NCBI GenBank assembly: GCA_021432635.1
Contig: MU270071.1
Span: forward strand, 220,392-284,391
Reading direction: 5' to 3'
DNA length: 64,000 bases
Source of the DNA: Thozetella sp. PMI_491
Taxonomy: Eukaryota > Ascomycota > Sordariomycetes > Chaetosphaeriales > Chaetosphaeriaceae
A program made the position numbers and the translations under genes. A model generated the notes under the pieces. It was given only the letters and a program-made list of their open reading frames with translations. It was not told where the DNA came from and searched no databases. This document shows positions 12,791 through 25,232 of the stretch, in pieces (positions within the stretch are counted from its first letter, which is position 1; the number at the start of each line of letters is the position of its first letter).

Positions 12791-15285
12791 GGCGGTGAGG
12801 GCCTCTTCAATCGCAGCGGCGCGTTAGGCAGTTCGTAGCAGCTCGAGAGGGGCGTGTGGGCAGGCGTGGGTGCTGGGCGATTCCGCGTGCGGTGCGGGAT
12901 GCACGAGGTGTAATTTCCCCGTGTTCCCCTCCCCGCCGTGAGGGAGAAAAAAAAAACCCAGGCGAGAAGCTCGAATTGGCAGTCCCGGCTGCCCTCTTGT
13001 TCAAAAGCGATCTTCGGTAAACGAAGAGAAGGCAAAGAGAAAAGGGCGGCGCAAGAACGACAAGAAAGCCGAGGGATTGATCGAAAAAGGGAAAGAGCGT
13101 CGGTGGCCGATGGGCGGACCACTGGGCGTTGAAGGGAGCTCGCTTGGAATGCTGGCGAGGTTGGCAGGCCGCTGGAGGAAAAAGGGAAAGAAAGATCAGT
13201 TACGCGATTGAGCTATGTTGTGTTGATTTCCCCAAGAACCCACAATCCTAGCCGGCTGGCTTGATTGGATTGGCCCAGAATGGAGGGGAGGGCGGGCAGG
13301 CAGGCACCGGGGTGGTGGGCTGCTCCTTGACGCGTGCACCGATGGATGAGCCGATGGGCTGGCTGCGGCACCGAGAGGCTAACTCGAGTGCTCGTGCAGC
13401 TAGCGGATCGCGCCACTCAGGTCCCGCGACTCAGGCCAACGTCAACAAAACAATGTGCAGTGAGCAAGCCCTCCTGCTAGACGCCGGCACGAGCACGCCA
13501 CGTCAGGAAAAGGGCGAGAGGGAGCAGGAGGGGAGGCCCTACGGTGCTTAGAGAGAAACGCGGAGGACCGATGTAGGCCAGTAGCTGGACCCCAAAGCGC
13601 AGGGTTAAAATTAGACGCGCCGATAAAATTCATGCATCAAGACGACCGGCAGGGATTGCGTCAAGGAATAGGGAGCGGGGGGTGAGGCCGGAAAGATAAA
13701 CACAACAAAAGGCCATGAGGTCGCTTTCTTGCTCCGGAGAACCAAGGCGGCTTTCAAGCGCACAGCGAGTCTCGAGGAAGCGAGGCACCCTCTTTTGGAA
13801 CTGCTCGGCGGCCGTCGCGACACCATCCCGACTCAACTGCGACACTTTGCTTTGCCGACGCCCTCCCGGCGGGTGCCATGACTGGACTCCTTTTGCGCGT
13901 TTCCAAGACATAATTCATTACTAGCCGCGCCCTCCCGAACCCAATCCGTTTCCGAGGGTCTGTCCTCTCTCTACTAGCACAAACGTGTCTCACCTGGCCA
14001 AAAAAACTACTAAAAAAAACAAAAAAAACTACTGACAAACTTGTCATACTGTACGAGTCCGGTACCGACAGAAAGAAAAAAAAAGTATAGGTGGGATACG
14101 AGCATGTTCCATGCGATGCCGCTTCAGAATGTCATTGTTGTCATTGTTACCGTGAGACATGATCGACCGCCCTCTAAAAGAGGCTAGTTGTAATCCCTGC
14201 CATAAATCTTCTCCCGTGCCTTCGATCGTCTCCAGAAAACTAGGTACTGTAGCGTACTTCGGTACACGCCAGTCGGCACATAAATCACAGGCAAATTTGG
14301 ATTGGGAGAGGAGCGTGTTGGACAAAATCGTAGGGCACCACAAAATCAAGTACCCCTCAGGTCGGCGCTCGAAACGCCGGTAGCTACGCCCCACCAGTCG
14401 ACTGCCCGTCTTGGTTCTCCTGGCTGCAGTCTGAGTCGCAGGAGGCTATCTGCCTCGAGACATCGAATCAATGTCTCTGCTTCCTACCAACTCCATGGAC
14501 GCTTGCGGTTTCCCCGCGAAGACGCGCTAGGCGTCGCGTGAGAGGTTAGCGCCCCCATGTGTCATGGACAACAAAGCGGCTAGTTTGTCTTACAGGTCTG
14601 TTCCTGCAGGCTCTGCGGGGCCAGGTCAATCCAAATATGGGGCTGCATCGTGCATTGCATCGAGCGAACCAAGAAGAGACGGACGTGGCTGGCAGCGAAC
14701 TACCATCTTCCGGCTGTCTTCTCTCTCTTTTTCTCTCTCTCTCTCTCTCTCCTTGCTGGTCAATGGGCTTTCTCGCTTTCATCGGTGGGCCCCCGTGCTG
14801 ATCCGGAGAAAAGAGCCGGACCATGTGGGGCCTCCCGATCCGTGCGGTGCCGACAAATGATCGTCCGGACTTCAAGCAGTGAAATAGACGCGGCCCTCCT
14901 CTCCCCATGCGCAACAATCGCGCCTCCCTCGGGTTCTACTAGGGGGCTAAGGGGTCTTCGAAGGCGATAACACAGTATAGATATAGGGATAGCCAAAAGA
15001 GTGAGAATGAGAGAGCTGCCGGGCTAGCATCTCGGTGGCCCTAGGTGACACACTGAGATGGGGTTTAACACACTAGTACCGGCTTTCGCGATCTTGGCCG
15101 AGTTTCGCACTGTATATGTTGAAGGGGCCTCATTAGCTTGGGGTAAGGTGGAAGTGGAATGAGAAAAGTTGAGACTAACCGGGCCACAGACCAGTGGTAC
15201 TCCTTTGGGACAACCATAACGATGGGGCTGCCTGTCATAACCGCTATGATGGAGCGGCCGAGGCTGGCTGATGGCTTCGTCGACT
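12791..15285. other. Intergenic region between two minus-strand genes
   Basis: No supportable gene. It holds the upstream region of the apsA-type gene and the 3' side of the Zn2Cys6 gene. A TC microsatellite lies at about 14724-14753, and A-rich runs lie at about 14000-14032. Arg-rich open frames such as 12700-13122 (minus) overlap the apsA start and look like shadows. Confidence 0.5.
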
Positions 15286-16610
15286 TCAGACAGGACTAGG
15301 CCCACCTGCGATTACGGGGTGAAGCTGCGATAAAAGGAAGGTCTTCAGCGCTGCATTGTCTTCCATGAGGACTGCCCGTCGCGGTATTGCGAGATAAGGC
15401 CCCCAGGCGGAGCCGACCAAGCGATCTATCTTCTCCATATCGCCCTTGGCTACTCCTTCGTATACCCAACCACCGGGAAGAAAGTTGAGGAAAGCCAAAT
15501 AGTAGCCCAGAATGATCAAGGCCTTAGGATGCTCCCTCTGCGCCAGCTGCGCAAAATTAGGTGTAACAAATTGGAAAGGCCACAGCCGCGTCTTGGATGG
15601 AACCCAGCATTCATGGGTCGGTGAGGCAAGGGCGCCGAAGAGACTGCCAATTCCCGTCGCGGCGTGGAGGATATCGTCGCGGTACTCCCATCCATTCTCG
15701 GTTTCACACATCTGTACTAGAAATTCAAGGTCTGGCGGCGACAAGGATGGAGCCACAGGCCCGGCGTCCACGAGACCCATGGGGTTAACAGGATGCAGCT
15801 GAGAGGCTTCGTACGGGCTGCTATAAGGACTACCGTAGGGACTGGGTGTTCCGATAGGAGTGTTGACTAGGTTGACAAACAGGCATGGGCCCATGGCCAT
15901 GGCCATGGCATTCGTCGACCAAAGGCCTGGTCGGTCCAGGAGACGATCAACGGCAAATGTCGTTAATCTCATCAAAATGGACGCAATTGCGACGGGGCGC
16001 ACGGCCTTGTTGGTCGTCATGCTAGTCAGGGCCTCGTGGAAACTGCTGGAGGCCTTGTCCCGATACGCTCGGATAGGTAGAGTCCATCTGAGCTCCGGCT
16101 GGGTGGACGCCATATGAAGCATCGAGGCAGAGAGCAGCGCGTCCATCAGGAAGGGATGCTCCAGGGCCAAGATGGGGACATCGCGGCGCATGACATCTGC
16201 CACCGCCCGAGGCCAGTCCAAGGCCGTCACGAGGGATTCCACGGTAGAATCGTCATAGTGGTGCATGAGGCGGAGCTCCAAGAGATTTCTGGGGCTGTAG
16301 CCCTCCTCCGGCCCGTCATTGGGCGCAGAGATCGCATCTTCCTCATCTTCGCTCGGCGCAGGCCCGGGAATCGCGGGTTGTGCACGTGAGCGGCGCCTTG
16401 CACTTGGCAAATAGATACATTCAATATCGCGCCGCTGGCACGAGCTACACCTTGGTTTCGATTCGTCGCACTTTCCTGGTCAGCCGAGGTCGGCCAGCCA
16501 AAGCCGGACGAGGGAGAGGGAGAGAACGCAGCGCGCACCTTGACCCGCCTCTGTTTGCACGAGACACAACCAGACCGAGTTTTTGTATGCGGCCGAATGG
16601 TGTGAGGCAT
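15286..16610 (-). CDS. Zn2Cys6 fungal transcription factor
   Basis: Two exons, 16610-16539 and 16470-15286, give 418 residues. The intron (GTGCGC...GAAAG) sits inside the DNA-binding domain, directly after RVK, a common place for an intron in this family. The spliced product carries a perfect binuclear cluster at residues 15-42, C-x2-C-x6-C-x6-C-x2-C-x6-C, with the basic KQRRVK segment between the second and third cysteines. A low-complexity linker follows (SEDEEDAISAPNDGPEE). From about residue 75 comes an all-helical C-terminal region resembling the fungal-specific regulatory domain of the sterol-uptake/UPC2-like class. It should be a nuclear DNA-binding regulator; the target is unknown. 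At 418 residues it is short for the class but complete. It is divergent from CWC24, with a shared 0.8-kb upstream region. Confidence 0.9.
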
Positions 16611-17391
16611 CGCCGCGACTCACCGCGACTTTGGCTCCCGACTGCCCAGGCCGCCGTCTCGGGGTGCGGGGAAAGAGACCAAGGTGACGCTTGCCGGCCG
16701 TGGCTTCCCTGAACTGTTTTGGGGACGCGGAGAAGTAGATTGGGTCGGGATCACGTCGAGATATCGGCTTAAGTAAGCACAGCCTTTCCCTGTTTTGAGA
16801 GCTAGTTACAGAGCTAGATAGAGAGATATTTACGTGGTAAAGCAAGCAGCAAGAACCAAAGCACCCTCGGGCTGGGGCATCTTGTCTGCCTGTGCTCTCC
16901 CTCCCACACCAGCCGGGCTACACTTATCTTGTCGATCGACTCGGGCACTAGTAATGAGGCTCCTTGTGGTCTCGACGCCCTCCAAAGACCGCCTTCTATC
17001 TCGTCTTTCTATGGTCATGGCCTTGCCCACCGCAGAGCTATGTCATGGCAGATGTGGAGCAAGGTATTCTTTGGATCCCGTGTCCAGGCTCATTGTGTAT
17101 GCGACAAGGGTTGCAAGTTGCACATAAACATTACCCCTGGAGGTCCTGTGTCCGGCACAAGAGAGACTTGTGAGATTTGTCAGCCAATCTGCTGCTGTCA
17201 TCTGTGTGGGTTTTTATGTAGTTTGCCACAGCCTTCTCGAACAACCGAGGGGCAAAGGCTCCACTCTTATTAACCTCAGCCTCGCCGCTTCTGACGACAG
17301 CGTCCCAGCATCTGCGGACAGAGAACCACGGAGCTTCCGCGCGCAACATTCCCCAACCACTGGGTTCTCTCCTTTTTGAGAACGCTTGATC
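16611..17391. promoter_or_regulatory. Divergent upstream region (Zn2Cys6 gene / CWC24)
   Basis: A 781-bp region lies between two divergently transcribed genes and so must contain both promoters. No TATA element close to either start is convincing. Nothing else is recognised. Confidence 0.5.
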
Positions 17392-18411
17392 ATGTCGGAT
17401 GCGCCAGTAGCCGTGTTCAAAAAGCGTGGCGCGAAGGGGAAGGCCAACCTTCGCAAGCGGCCTGCGACACCGCCGCCCGCAGCGGACGACAGCAACGACT
17501 CCGAGTACTCGTCCTCCGAGGATGAGTCCGGCCAGCGGGTAAAGCGCAGGAAGAAGAATGCGACGGTGACCGCCTCTTCTAAAGACAACAATCCTGCGAC
17601 CGGCAAGGACCTCTCCACTACCGTCTTCGCAGCCGACCGCAATCGCGACCTCAATAGCTCCAACGACGCGACAAAACAGAGCAACTGGTATGACGAGGAC
17701 CAAGAATTATCGGCAAAGAGCCTTCTAGGCTCAACGCGTACGATGGCCAAGAAGGATAATCTTCCCGACGGTACCTACAAAGGCCTGGCCAACCAGACCT
17801 CCTACATACAAAAGAACCCGGATGCGCCCACGCGGACGGTCGGCCCCATCAAGGCATCGACAAATATACGCACCATAACCATCACCGACATGGCGCCAGA
17901 TGTATGTACAGATTATAAGAAGACTGGCTTCTGTGGCTTTGGGGATAATTGCAAATTTCTGCACGCGCGCGAGGACTACAAGCATGGCTGGCAGCTCGAT
18001 AAGGAGTGGGAGGAGGTAACCAAAGGGAAGAAGAACCTCGCCGGCACGATTGTGGCCAGCGCGGACCGGAGGCAAAAGGTGGACAACGAGGACGAGGACG
18101 AGGAGGACGCCATGCTGGAGAACATACCCTTCGCATGCATCATCTGTCAAGGCCCGTACAAGGCGCCGGTCATCACTCGCTGTGGCCACTATTTCTGCGA
18201 ACCGTGCGCGCTGAAGCGATATCGAAAGGATCCTGGCTGTGCCGCCTGTGGCGCAGGCACGAGCGGAGTTTTCAACTCAGCGAAGAGGTTAGAGAAGCTC
18301 CTCCAGAAAAAGAGGGAGCGAGCAGCGAGGCGGAGGCAGGCTGCCATAGAAGCGGGCGAGGAAGTTAGCGACGAGGAGGAATTGGAAGGAAGAAGTGACG
18401 AGGAGGATTAG
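17392..18411 (+). CDS. CWC24: Pre-mRNA-splicing factor CWC24 (CCCH + RING)
   Basis: Intronless frame of 339 residues starting at ATG 17392 (MSDAPVAVFKKRG); the open frame extends two codons upstream without a better start. A Ser/Asp-rich N-terminus with basic patches is followed by a CCCH zinc finger at residues 172-191 (C-x8-C-x5-C-x3-H, VCTDYKKTGFCGFGDNCKFLH). A C3HC4 RING finger follows at about 249-286 (CIICQGPYKAPVITRCGHYF...). The C-terminal tail is basic then acidic. CCCH followed by RING is the signature of Cwc24/RNF113, a component of the activated spliceosome near the 5' splice site before step one. The protein is nuclear. Its 3' end is 373 bp from the convergent ATG3 gene. Confidence 0.94.
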   Translation: MSDAPVAVFKKRGAKGKANLRKRPATPPPAADDSNDSEYSSSEDESGQRVKRRKKNATVTASSKDNNPATGKDLSTTVFAADRNRDLNSSNDATKQSNWYDEDQELSAKSLLGSTRTMAKKDNLPDGTYKGLANQTSYIQKNPDAPTRTVGPIKASTNIRTITITDMAPDVCTDYKKTGFCGFGDNCKFLHAREDYKHGWQLDKEWEEVTKGKKNLAGTIVASADRRQKVDNEDEDEEDAMLENIPFACIICQGPYKAPVITRCGHYFCEPCALKRYRKDPGCAACGAGTSGVFNSAKRLEKLLQKKRERAARRRQAAIEAGEEVSDEEELEGRSDEED

Positions 18412-18784
18412 CGGGAGCCCCCTGAGTCTGCGTCCCTCTAGGGACCCGCGTGCTTGGGTTAAGCGCCGTAGCTAGAACCCTGCAGCGATGCATGTCCCAT
18501 CAACCATCTCAATGAGAACAAAACGGTTGCTTTGGCGGGGATAAATCTACCCCCCAATCTGTCAGACTCTCATGCAGCCCTATGGCACACATGACTTCGC
18601 TAGCAACGGCCATGTTTTGTGATGCTCCTGTCGATTCTGTACCTAGGTGCCAAGTATCTCTATCAATAACACAGACATCCCATTGATACTCCTGAGACCG
18701 AATCGTTTAACCAGCTCGTAGAGGGCCCACACAACACCAACCAAACCCCGAAAAGCACAAGCACTCCCTCGGCTGAAGCAGCCC
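18412..18784. other. Convergent 3' intergenic region (CWC24 / ATG3)
   Basis: A 373-bp spacer between two genes whose 3' ends face each other. It should hold both polyadenylation regions; no clear single poly(A) signal was identified. Confidence 0.5.
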
Positions 18785-19956
18785 TTAGATTCCCATCGTA
18801 AAGTCGTGCTCGATGCCGGGGGTGACGCTCGCGATGAACTATGATATCGTCAGCCAGGGTCCTCGCTAACGCCGGGGCAGCGGGGTTTGGAGGAAGAACA
18901 AACTTTAAGGAAAACCACTAGGTACTGGTCCACTCGGATGGCCACTTCCTGGTCTGCGGCTTCGACTTCCTCCCACTCTTCGTTCCCAGAGCTATCGGCA
19001 GCGGCCTCCGCGTTGCTGACATCGAGCTTCTTGATCTCGTCTACCAGACCCTCCATGCCCTGCTCACTGCTGCCGGCACCCGTCTTGAGCTTCTCACGCC
19101 GTAGCTTAAGCGCCGCGTCAGCCCGGTCGAGGAGCGTCTTCATTACCGAGGCGTGCTTGCAAGGATGTATGCTCGCCATCTTGACGTTGTTGGCAAAGAA
19201 TGGAAAGTCTTCCAGCGTGACGGTTTTGTCCTTGTAGTCGCCGACGATGTCCTCCATCATGAGCTTAGGAGCTAGGGGTTGGCCGTCGGACAGGTAGCCC
19301 GACATGTAGAGGCGGGGTGTTCGGTAATATCGCGAGTACATGATGTAGAGGTTGTACGATCGTTGGACTCTGCCAGGAAGGGGTCATCAGCTATCAGCCA
19401 TAGGGTCTGCGGGAGCGGGTTCTATATAGGGGAGTTAGACCTACCCGGACTTGTTGCCGGCCGCGGGATCACGAATGATGGCCTCATCGTCGTCCTCATC
19501 CTCCATGTCGGGGATGTCGTCCTCGTCCTCGACGACTTCTCGATCTCCAACGTTGCCGGCGTCGTCAACGGTGCGCACCTCCTTTACCTTCAGTGGCTGC
19601 GAGCTAGTGAGGCCGCCAGTGCGGAGCCAGCCATCCTCGTCGTCGTCGGTGCTCTTGCCGCCCTCGACCACGGCTTCCTCGTGTCCGGCGTCGCCGGCAA
19701 AGTCGTCGTTAAGGCGGCGATGACATGGGACGTGGCGAGTGACCAGGAACTGCTTGCCGGGAGGGAGCTCGCTGTCGCGCCGCGAGGCGGGGTCAGCGTC
19801 GGCCCACGACCACGATGGGAACTTGAAGACAAGGTAGTCGCCAGCGGCCACGAACTCCTCCGGGGTGATTTCGCCTGTCTTCCGGAACGTCGAGTAGTGA
19901 CGGGCTGGTGTATATTTGTCGCGAAGCGTATTCACGGTGGAGTAGAGGATATTCAT
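18785..19956 (-). CDS. ATG3: Autophagy-related E2-like enzyme ATG3
   Basis: Three exons, 19956-19445, 19369-18904 and 18838-18785, give 343 residues in phase. ATG3 is the E2-like enzyme that transfers the ubiquitin-like ATG8 to phosphatidylethanolamine on autophagic membranes. The N-terminal segment ([17 protein letters not shown]) matches the membrane-sensing helix of the family. An acidic flexible region follows (about residues 100-165), then the E2 core with [17 protein letters not shown] and the catalytic HPC motif (Cys241, in [12 protein letters not shown]). A second acidic insertion follows the active site. The last 17 residues ([17 protein letters not shown]) form their own small exon and complete the conserved C-terminus. 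Without splicing, the frame stops shortly after FLK. Confidence 0.96.
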
Positions 19957-20953
19957 ATTGCCAGGCTACTCGAACAGAGGACGCTGGTCGATGATGGGAG
20001 ATGTGTGCAAGGCTGACGACACAGCTCGGATGGCGGGGAGGGTTTGGTTGTCTAGGCGGGGTTCGCGCGTTGGAGAAGACGTCTCGAGAAAGACGGAGAA
20101 GGGCGTCGCGCTGGATAAGTCACACAAGGGAGATATTAGCTCTGCAGATGATTTGTGTCAGGCAAAAGAGGGAGTCGATGCGCAGGCTGCCGTCGGTTGT
20201 GACAAAGACGTGCGCGGGATGGTCTGCAACAGCAGGCAATGTGACGTCCTCAGGCTGCCCTTTCTACTGCTCACATGGCGGGGTGAACAACTTGGAGCAA
20301 GCCACTTTATCTTATCTGGACCTAGCACCTACTGGACTTACGCAGCGACGGGATGTACCTACTACTGTACTCCTAGGGACCCAGTGGCCCAGTGTAACCA
20401 AGTCATCGCCTTGCCTTGGCGCAGCCCCACTAGAGCATCTGGGGAGGGGGGTGGGGGAAGAAGGGCGAGAAGGCAAAGCAAGGTCAGCCGCCCGATTCTC
20501 TCGCCATCGGACCGTTTCTGTCCGGCAGGGATCTTTGATTGGCGCAAGCTAGCCAAACAGGTCACAGCCTTCCTGGCTGCGAGGCCCGATTGATTGATGC
20601 CTCCGTTCTTTATTTTTTGATGCTCTTGGAAGCTGACGACGACTCTACGCCTCATCGGCCTTGGCAGCTTGCATTAGTAGAGCGTTTTCCCTAGGAACAA
20701 ACCCTCTACACCCTGCGATCTTTGCTCCTTTCTTCGCGGCTTTTTTTGTCGGCACTTTACTGCTGCGCAACTCCGGGGGGTGCGACTGCTTTGACGAGTG
20801 GGGAAGTGTCTTCAATGCTCGTTGGCGCGTGGCTGGCAACCGACCCCCAAATCCAAGCTTGTCGCAGTCACCCAGGCACGACCTCTTGACGCCGCCTTTC
20901 TCCCCAATTCGTACCAGAGACCGCCTGCAACGCCCATTCGATAGCTGCCCAAC
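19957..20953. other. Divergent intergenic region ATG3 / SLA2
   Basis: A 997-bp region upstream of both ATG3 (minus) and SLA2 (plus). Open frames here are Arg-rich and have no domain. It presumably contains both promoters; no specific element is claimed. Confidence 0.5.
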
Positions 20954-23900
20954 ATGGCGACTATTCGCAGCCTGGACCACACCAAGTATGCCCTCTCCAT
21001 TCATTCCTCCATGAAGCCCTACACAACCCAGTCTTCGCAGTCGGCCGTGAGCTGGATACAGCTAACAGGTGATGGCGCCCAGGTCCGAGGCCGAGCTGGC
21101 CATCAACATCAAGAAAGCCACCAGCCCCGAGGAGACTGCACCGAAGCGCAAACATGTCCGAAGCTGCATCGTCTATACCTGGGACCACAAGTCCTCCCAG
21201 GCCTTCTGGGCTGGCATCAAAGTGTACGTCCGCACCTCGGCTACCTTCCCCCCTTTTCTTCTAGCAGCGAACGCCCAATCGAGACGGAGCCTGGTAGACT
21301 CTTTTTCCCCCTGTACCATGGCAGTACAGTAGCCGCGAGTGCTGACATTTGCATCTTCTAGGCAACCTGTCCTCGCCGATGAAGTCCAGACGTTTAAAGC
21401 CCTGATTACGATCCACAAGGTCCTTCAAGAGGGCCACCCAGCGACTCTGAAGGAAGCCATGGCGAACCGTGGCTGGATCGACAGTCTAAACAGGGGCATG
21501 GCAGGAGAGGGTATGCGAGGCTACGGGCCCTTGATCAAGGAATACGTCTATTACCTCCTCGCCAAGCTTTCATTCCACCAGCAGCACCCCGAGTTCAATG
21601 GGACCTTTGAATACGAAGAGTACATCAGCTTGAAGGCCATTAACGACCCGAACGAAGGCTACGAGACCATCATGGACCTGATGACACTGCAGGATAAGAT
21701 CGACCAGCTCCAGAAGCTCATCTTCTCCCACTTCCGGAATGTCGGAAACAATGAGTGCAGAATATCAGCGCTCGTGCCACTCGTGACGGAGAGTTACGGC
21801 ATCTACAAGTTCATAACAAGCATGCTTCGCGCCATGCACTCGACTACCGGCGACAACGACGCTCTCGACCCGCTCCGACAGCGATACGATGCCCAGCATT
21901 ACCGTCTCGTCAAGTTCTACTACGAGTGCTCCAATCTCCGCTATCTGACCAGCGTCATCACAATACCAAAGCTTCCCCAGGACCCACCGAATCTTCTCGC
22001 CGAAGACGAGACTGCACCTAAGCTTCCGGCCCGCCCCAAGCAGGAGATGGAAAGACAAATCACGCCACCCGTGGAGCCCAAGTCGGAAGAGCCAGGTGAG
22101 ATAAACGAGTTCTGGAAGAACGAGCTGGAACGCCAAAACAGAGAGTACGAAGAGCAGCAGCGCACCTTGGAGGCGCAACAGCAAGCACAGCTCCAGGCGC
22201 AACAGCAGGCGGCGCTGCAAGCGCAGCGCGACTTCGAAGAGCAGCAACGCCTACTCATGGAACAACAGCAGAGGGAGCAAGAAGCTTTGAGGGCGCAGCA
22301 GGCACAATGGCAGACCCAGGGGCGGCTGGCAGAGCTGGAGCAGGAGAATCTGAACGCGCGCGCTCAGTACGAGCGGGATCAGCTCATGCTTCAGCAATAC
22401 GACCAGCGGGTCAAGGCGCTCGAGGGAGAGCTGGCGCAATTGCAGAACAGCTATGGCCAGCAGATCTCGAGCAAGGACGACCAGATCCGTGCCCTACAGG
22501 AGCAGGTCAATACATGGCGTTCCAAATACGAGGCACTAGCCAAGCTGTACTCGCAGCTGCGCCACGAGCACCTTGACCTCCTCCAGAAGTTCAAGACCGT
22601 TCAGCTCAAGGCTGCATCGGCCCAAGAGGCCATTGACAGGCGGGAGAAGCTTGAGCGCGAGATCAAGACCAAGAACCTCGAGCTTGCGGACATGATCCGG
22701 GAGCGCGACCGCGCTCTTCATGACAAGGACAGGCTGCAGGGCAGCAACAAGGATGAGGTGGAGAAGTTGAAGCGTGAGCTCCGCATGGCCCTGGACCGCG
22801 CCGACAACCTCGAGCGGAGCAAGGGCAATGAGCTCTCGACCATGCTCTCCAAGTACAACCGCGAGATGTCCGACCTGGAGGAGGCGCTCCGGACCAAGCA
22901 GCGTGCGCTCGACGAGGCCCAAGCCCGGCTACGCGACGGCAGCAGCGACTTGGAGGCGCTGCTGCGCGAGAAGGAGGAGGAGCTCGAGGTCTACAAGGCC
23001 GGGATGGACCAGACCTTGATCGAGCTCAACGAACTCAAGCTGAACCAAGGCGACACGGACCACGCGTTGGATGGGCAGATCGATACCATCATCCTAGCCC
23101 AGCTCGACAAGATCAACGACATTATCGACTCGGTGCTCCAGGCCGGAGTCCAGCGAGTCGACGATGCCATGTACGAACTGGATTCGACCATGCAAGCCGG
23201 AAACCAGAATGCGTCCCCGTCTTACGTGCTCTCCCAGATTGAAAAGGCATCGTCCAGCGCGACCGAATTCGCGACGTCTTTCAACAACTTCATCGCCGAC
23301 GGCCCCAACAGTACGCATGCCGAGTTGATCAAGAACGTCAACGTCTTCTCGGGCGCCATCGCCGACGTCTGCAGTAATACCAAGGGTCTCATGCGCCTCG
23401 CTACCGACGAGAAGAAGAGCGACGCCCTTATCAGCGGCGCGAGGCAGTCGGCTCACTCCACCGTCAAGTTCCTGCGCGGCCTCCAGAGCTTCCGCCTGGA
23501 GGGCATGGACCCCATTCAGAAGACAGACGTTGTCATCAACAGCAACAATGAGGTCCAGATGAACTTGCACCAGCTGAACAAGCTCGTCGAAGCCTTCGCG
23601 CCGGGCTTCGGCCAGCTAGCCGGCAAGGGCGATCTCGGCGAGATCGTCGACCAAGAGCTCAGCAAGGCCGCGGACGCGATCGCCGCGGCGGCCGCTCGTC
23701 TCGCCAAACTCAAGAACAAGCCTAGGGATGGCTACTCGACGTACGAGCTCAAGGTCCACGACTCCATCCTGGACGCGGCCCTGGCGATCACAACTGCCAT
23801 CGCGCAGCTGATCAAGGCGGCCACTGTGACACAGCAGGAAATCGTGCAAGCCGGCCGAGGCTCGTCTTCGCGCACAGCCTTCTACAAGAAGAACAACCGG

Positions 23901-24402
23901 TGGACGGAGGGTCTCATCTCCGCCGCCAAGGCGGTCGCCACCTCGACGAACATGCTCATCGAGACGGCCGACGGCGTGCTTTCGAACCGTAAAAGCCCGG
24001 AGCAGCTCATCGTTGCGTCCAACGATGTGGCGGCCTCCACTGCCCAGCTCGTGGCAGCCAGCCGCGTGAAGGCCGGCTTCATGAGCAAGAGCCAGGAGAA
24101 TCTCGAGCAGGCGAGCAAGGCAGTCGGCGCGGCGTGCCGGTCGCTCGTCCGCCAGGTTCAAGCCATGATCAAGGACCGCAGCCTCGAGGAGGAGACAGTC
24201 GACTACTCGAAGCTTGGGGCATACGAGTTCAAAGTCCGCGAGATGGATCAGCAGGTAAGCATATCCCAAGTGCAGTGCCATGGTACACAACTGACATGTA
24301 CTCCTCGCCATCTAGGTCGAGATTCTCAAGCTCGAGAACGCGCTCTCGACAGCGCGCCACCGGCTCGGAGAAATGCGCAAGATCTCATACCAGGAAGAGT
24401 AG
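20954..24402 (+). CDS. SLA2: Endocytic adaptor SLA2 (ANTH + I/LWEQ)
   Basis: Four exons, 20954-20985, 21083-21223, 21362-24254 and 24316-24402, join in phase to 1050 residues. The first exon has only 32 nt. Residues of about 11-280 form the ANTH domain (KKATSPEETAPKRKHVRSC, CIVYTWDHKSSQAFW), which binds PI(4,5)P2. A Gln-rich stretch near 320-370 and a long coiled coil to about 650 follow. The C-terminal I/LWEQ (THATCH) actin-binding domain starts near residue 800 and includes NNRWTEGLISAAKAVATSTN. The last exon supplies a C-terminal coiled segment (VEILKLENALSTARHRLGEM). Sla2/Hip1R couples clathrin-coated pits to actin at the plasma membrane. It is the classic left flank of the MAT locus in Sordariomycetes and is transcribed toward it here. 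Confidence 0.97.
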
Positions 24403-25184
24403 TGTGGTTGTGGAATTGGATCCGGAGACTGGGGTTGAGAGGAGACGAGGGAGACGAGTAGAACTGGGAGACAGCGCGTCTTGGTCCCCAGGGAGGGTGG
24501 TTAGGCGAGTTGTCTGTGAGGCAGCCTCATCTATCGAGTATGTCGAACAGTGTAAGTTGGGGGGCACTTGTATATCTTCCTGTCTACTGTCTCCGGTCGG
24601 CCCGGTGAGTAGATCTTACACTCATACGGAGTCTTTGTTTGTTTTGCGATGCTACATATCCTCAACATGGACTACCCAGGATGATCTGCCTAGATTTCGA
24701 TCACGATTGAATCTTGTGACTCCTTTGATTGCCCCTATGACTGCGCGCGACCGAACGAAATCTTCCTGATTTGGTAGTGTGAGCAGTGGGTCGCAATTTG
24801 GGCTCAACATGTCTGCCCCGAACAGGGATCGTCCAGGGAGGGCTTCTCAGCGCCCAGGTGTTGCTGCTAGCGACATTATAGGATAAATTCGGGCTGAACT
24901 GTCATTTTCTCGCTCCTTGGTTTGTCTGTATGAAGATGTTATATTCCTCTGTGAGTCTGTTTGGAGATGCATATTGGCTCCCCGTCTATAGCGTTTCTAT
25001 CCTAGGCTTTACCAGCGTCCATGACTCTGTGTTTTTAAACCTTTAGGTGCCGCCTTGTATCCTTCCGTCGCAGTCTAAATGCAGTGGTATCAAAACGCCC
25101 CGTTTTCCCCTAAATGTCTATGCTCGGCAGGGAGAGAAAGGACAAGAACATGTCCGAAAGCATCCGAATCTAGTACGAATGTTC

Positions 25185-25218
<34 letters not shown>

Positions 25219-25232
25219 CATGAAAGAGCTGC
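24403..25232. other. Convergent 3' intergenic region (SLA2 / CECR5-like)
   Basis: An 830-bp spacer between facing 3' ends, visibly richer in A/T than the coding flanks and with no gene. It contains a GA dinucleotide microsatellite at about 25189-25215. Confidence 0.55.
25189..25215. repeat. (GA)n microsatellite
   Basis: About 13 uninterrupted GA repeats just downstream of the stop codon of the minus-strand HAD gene; a likely polymorphic site. Confidence 0.95.

Noticed and set aside
16611-17380. Overlapping open frames between the Zn2Cys6 gene and CWC24
   Set aside because: These are short frames in a promoter region with no family features; some overlap the antisense of CWC24.
19279-20016. 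Plus-strand open frame of 245 codons
   Set aside because: It is antisense to ATG3 exons and their intron; no recognisable family.
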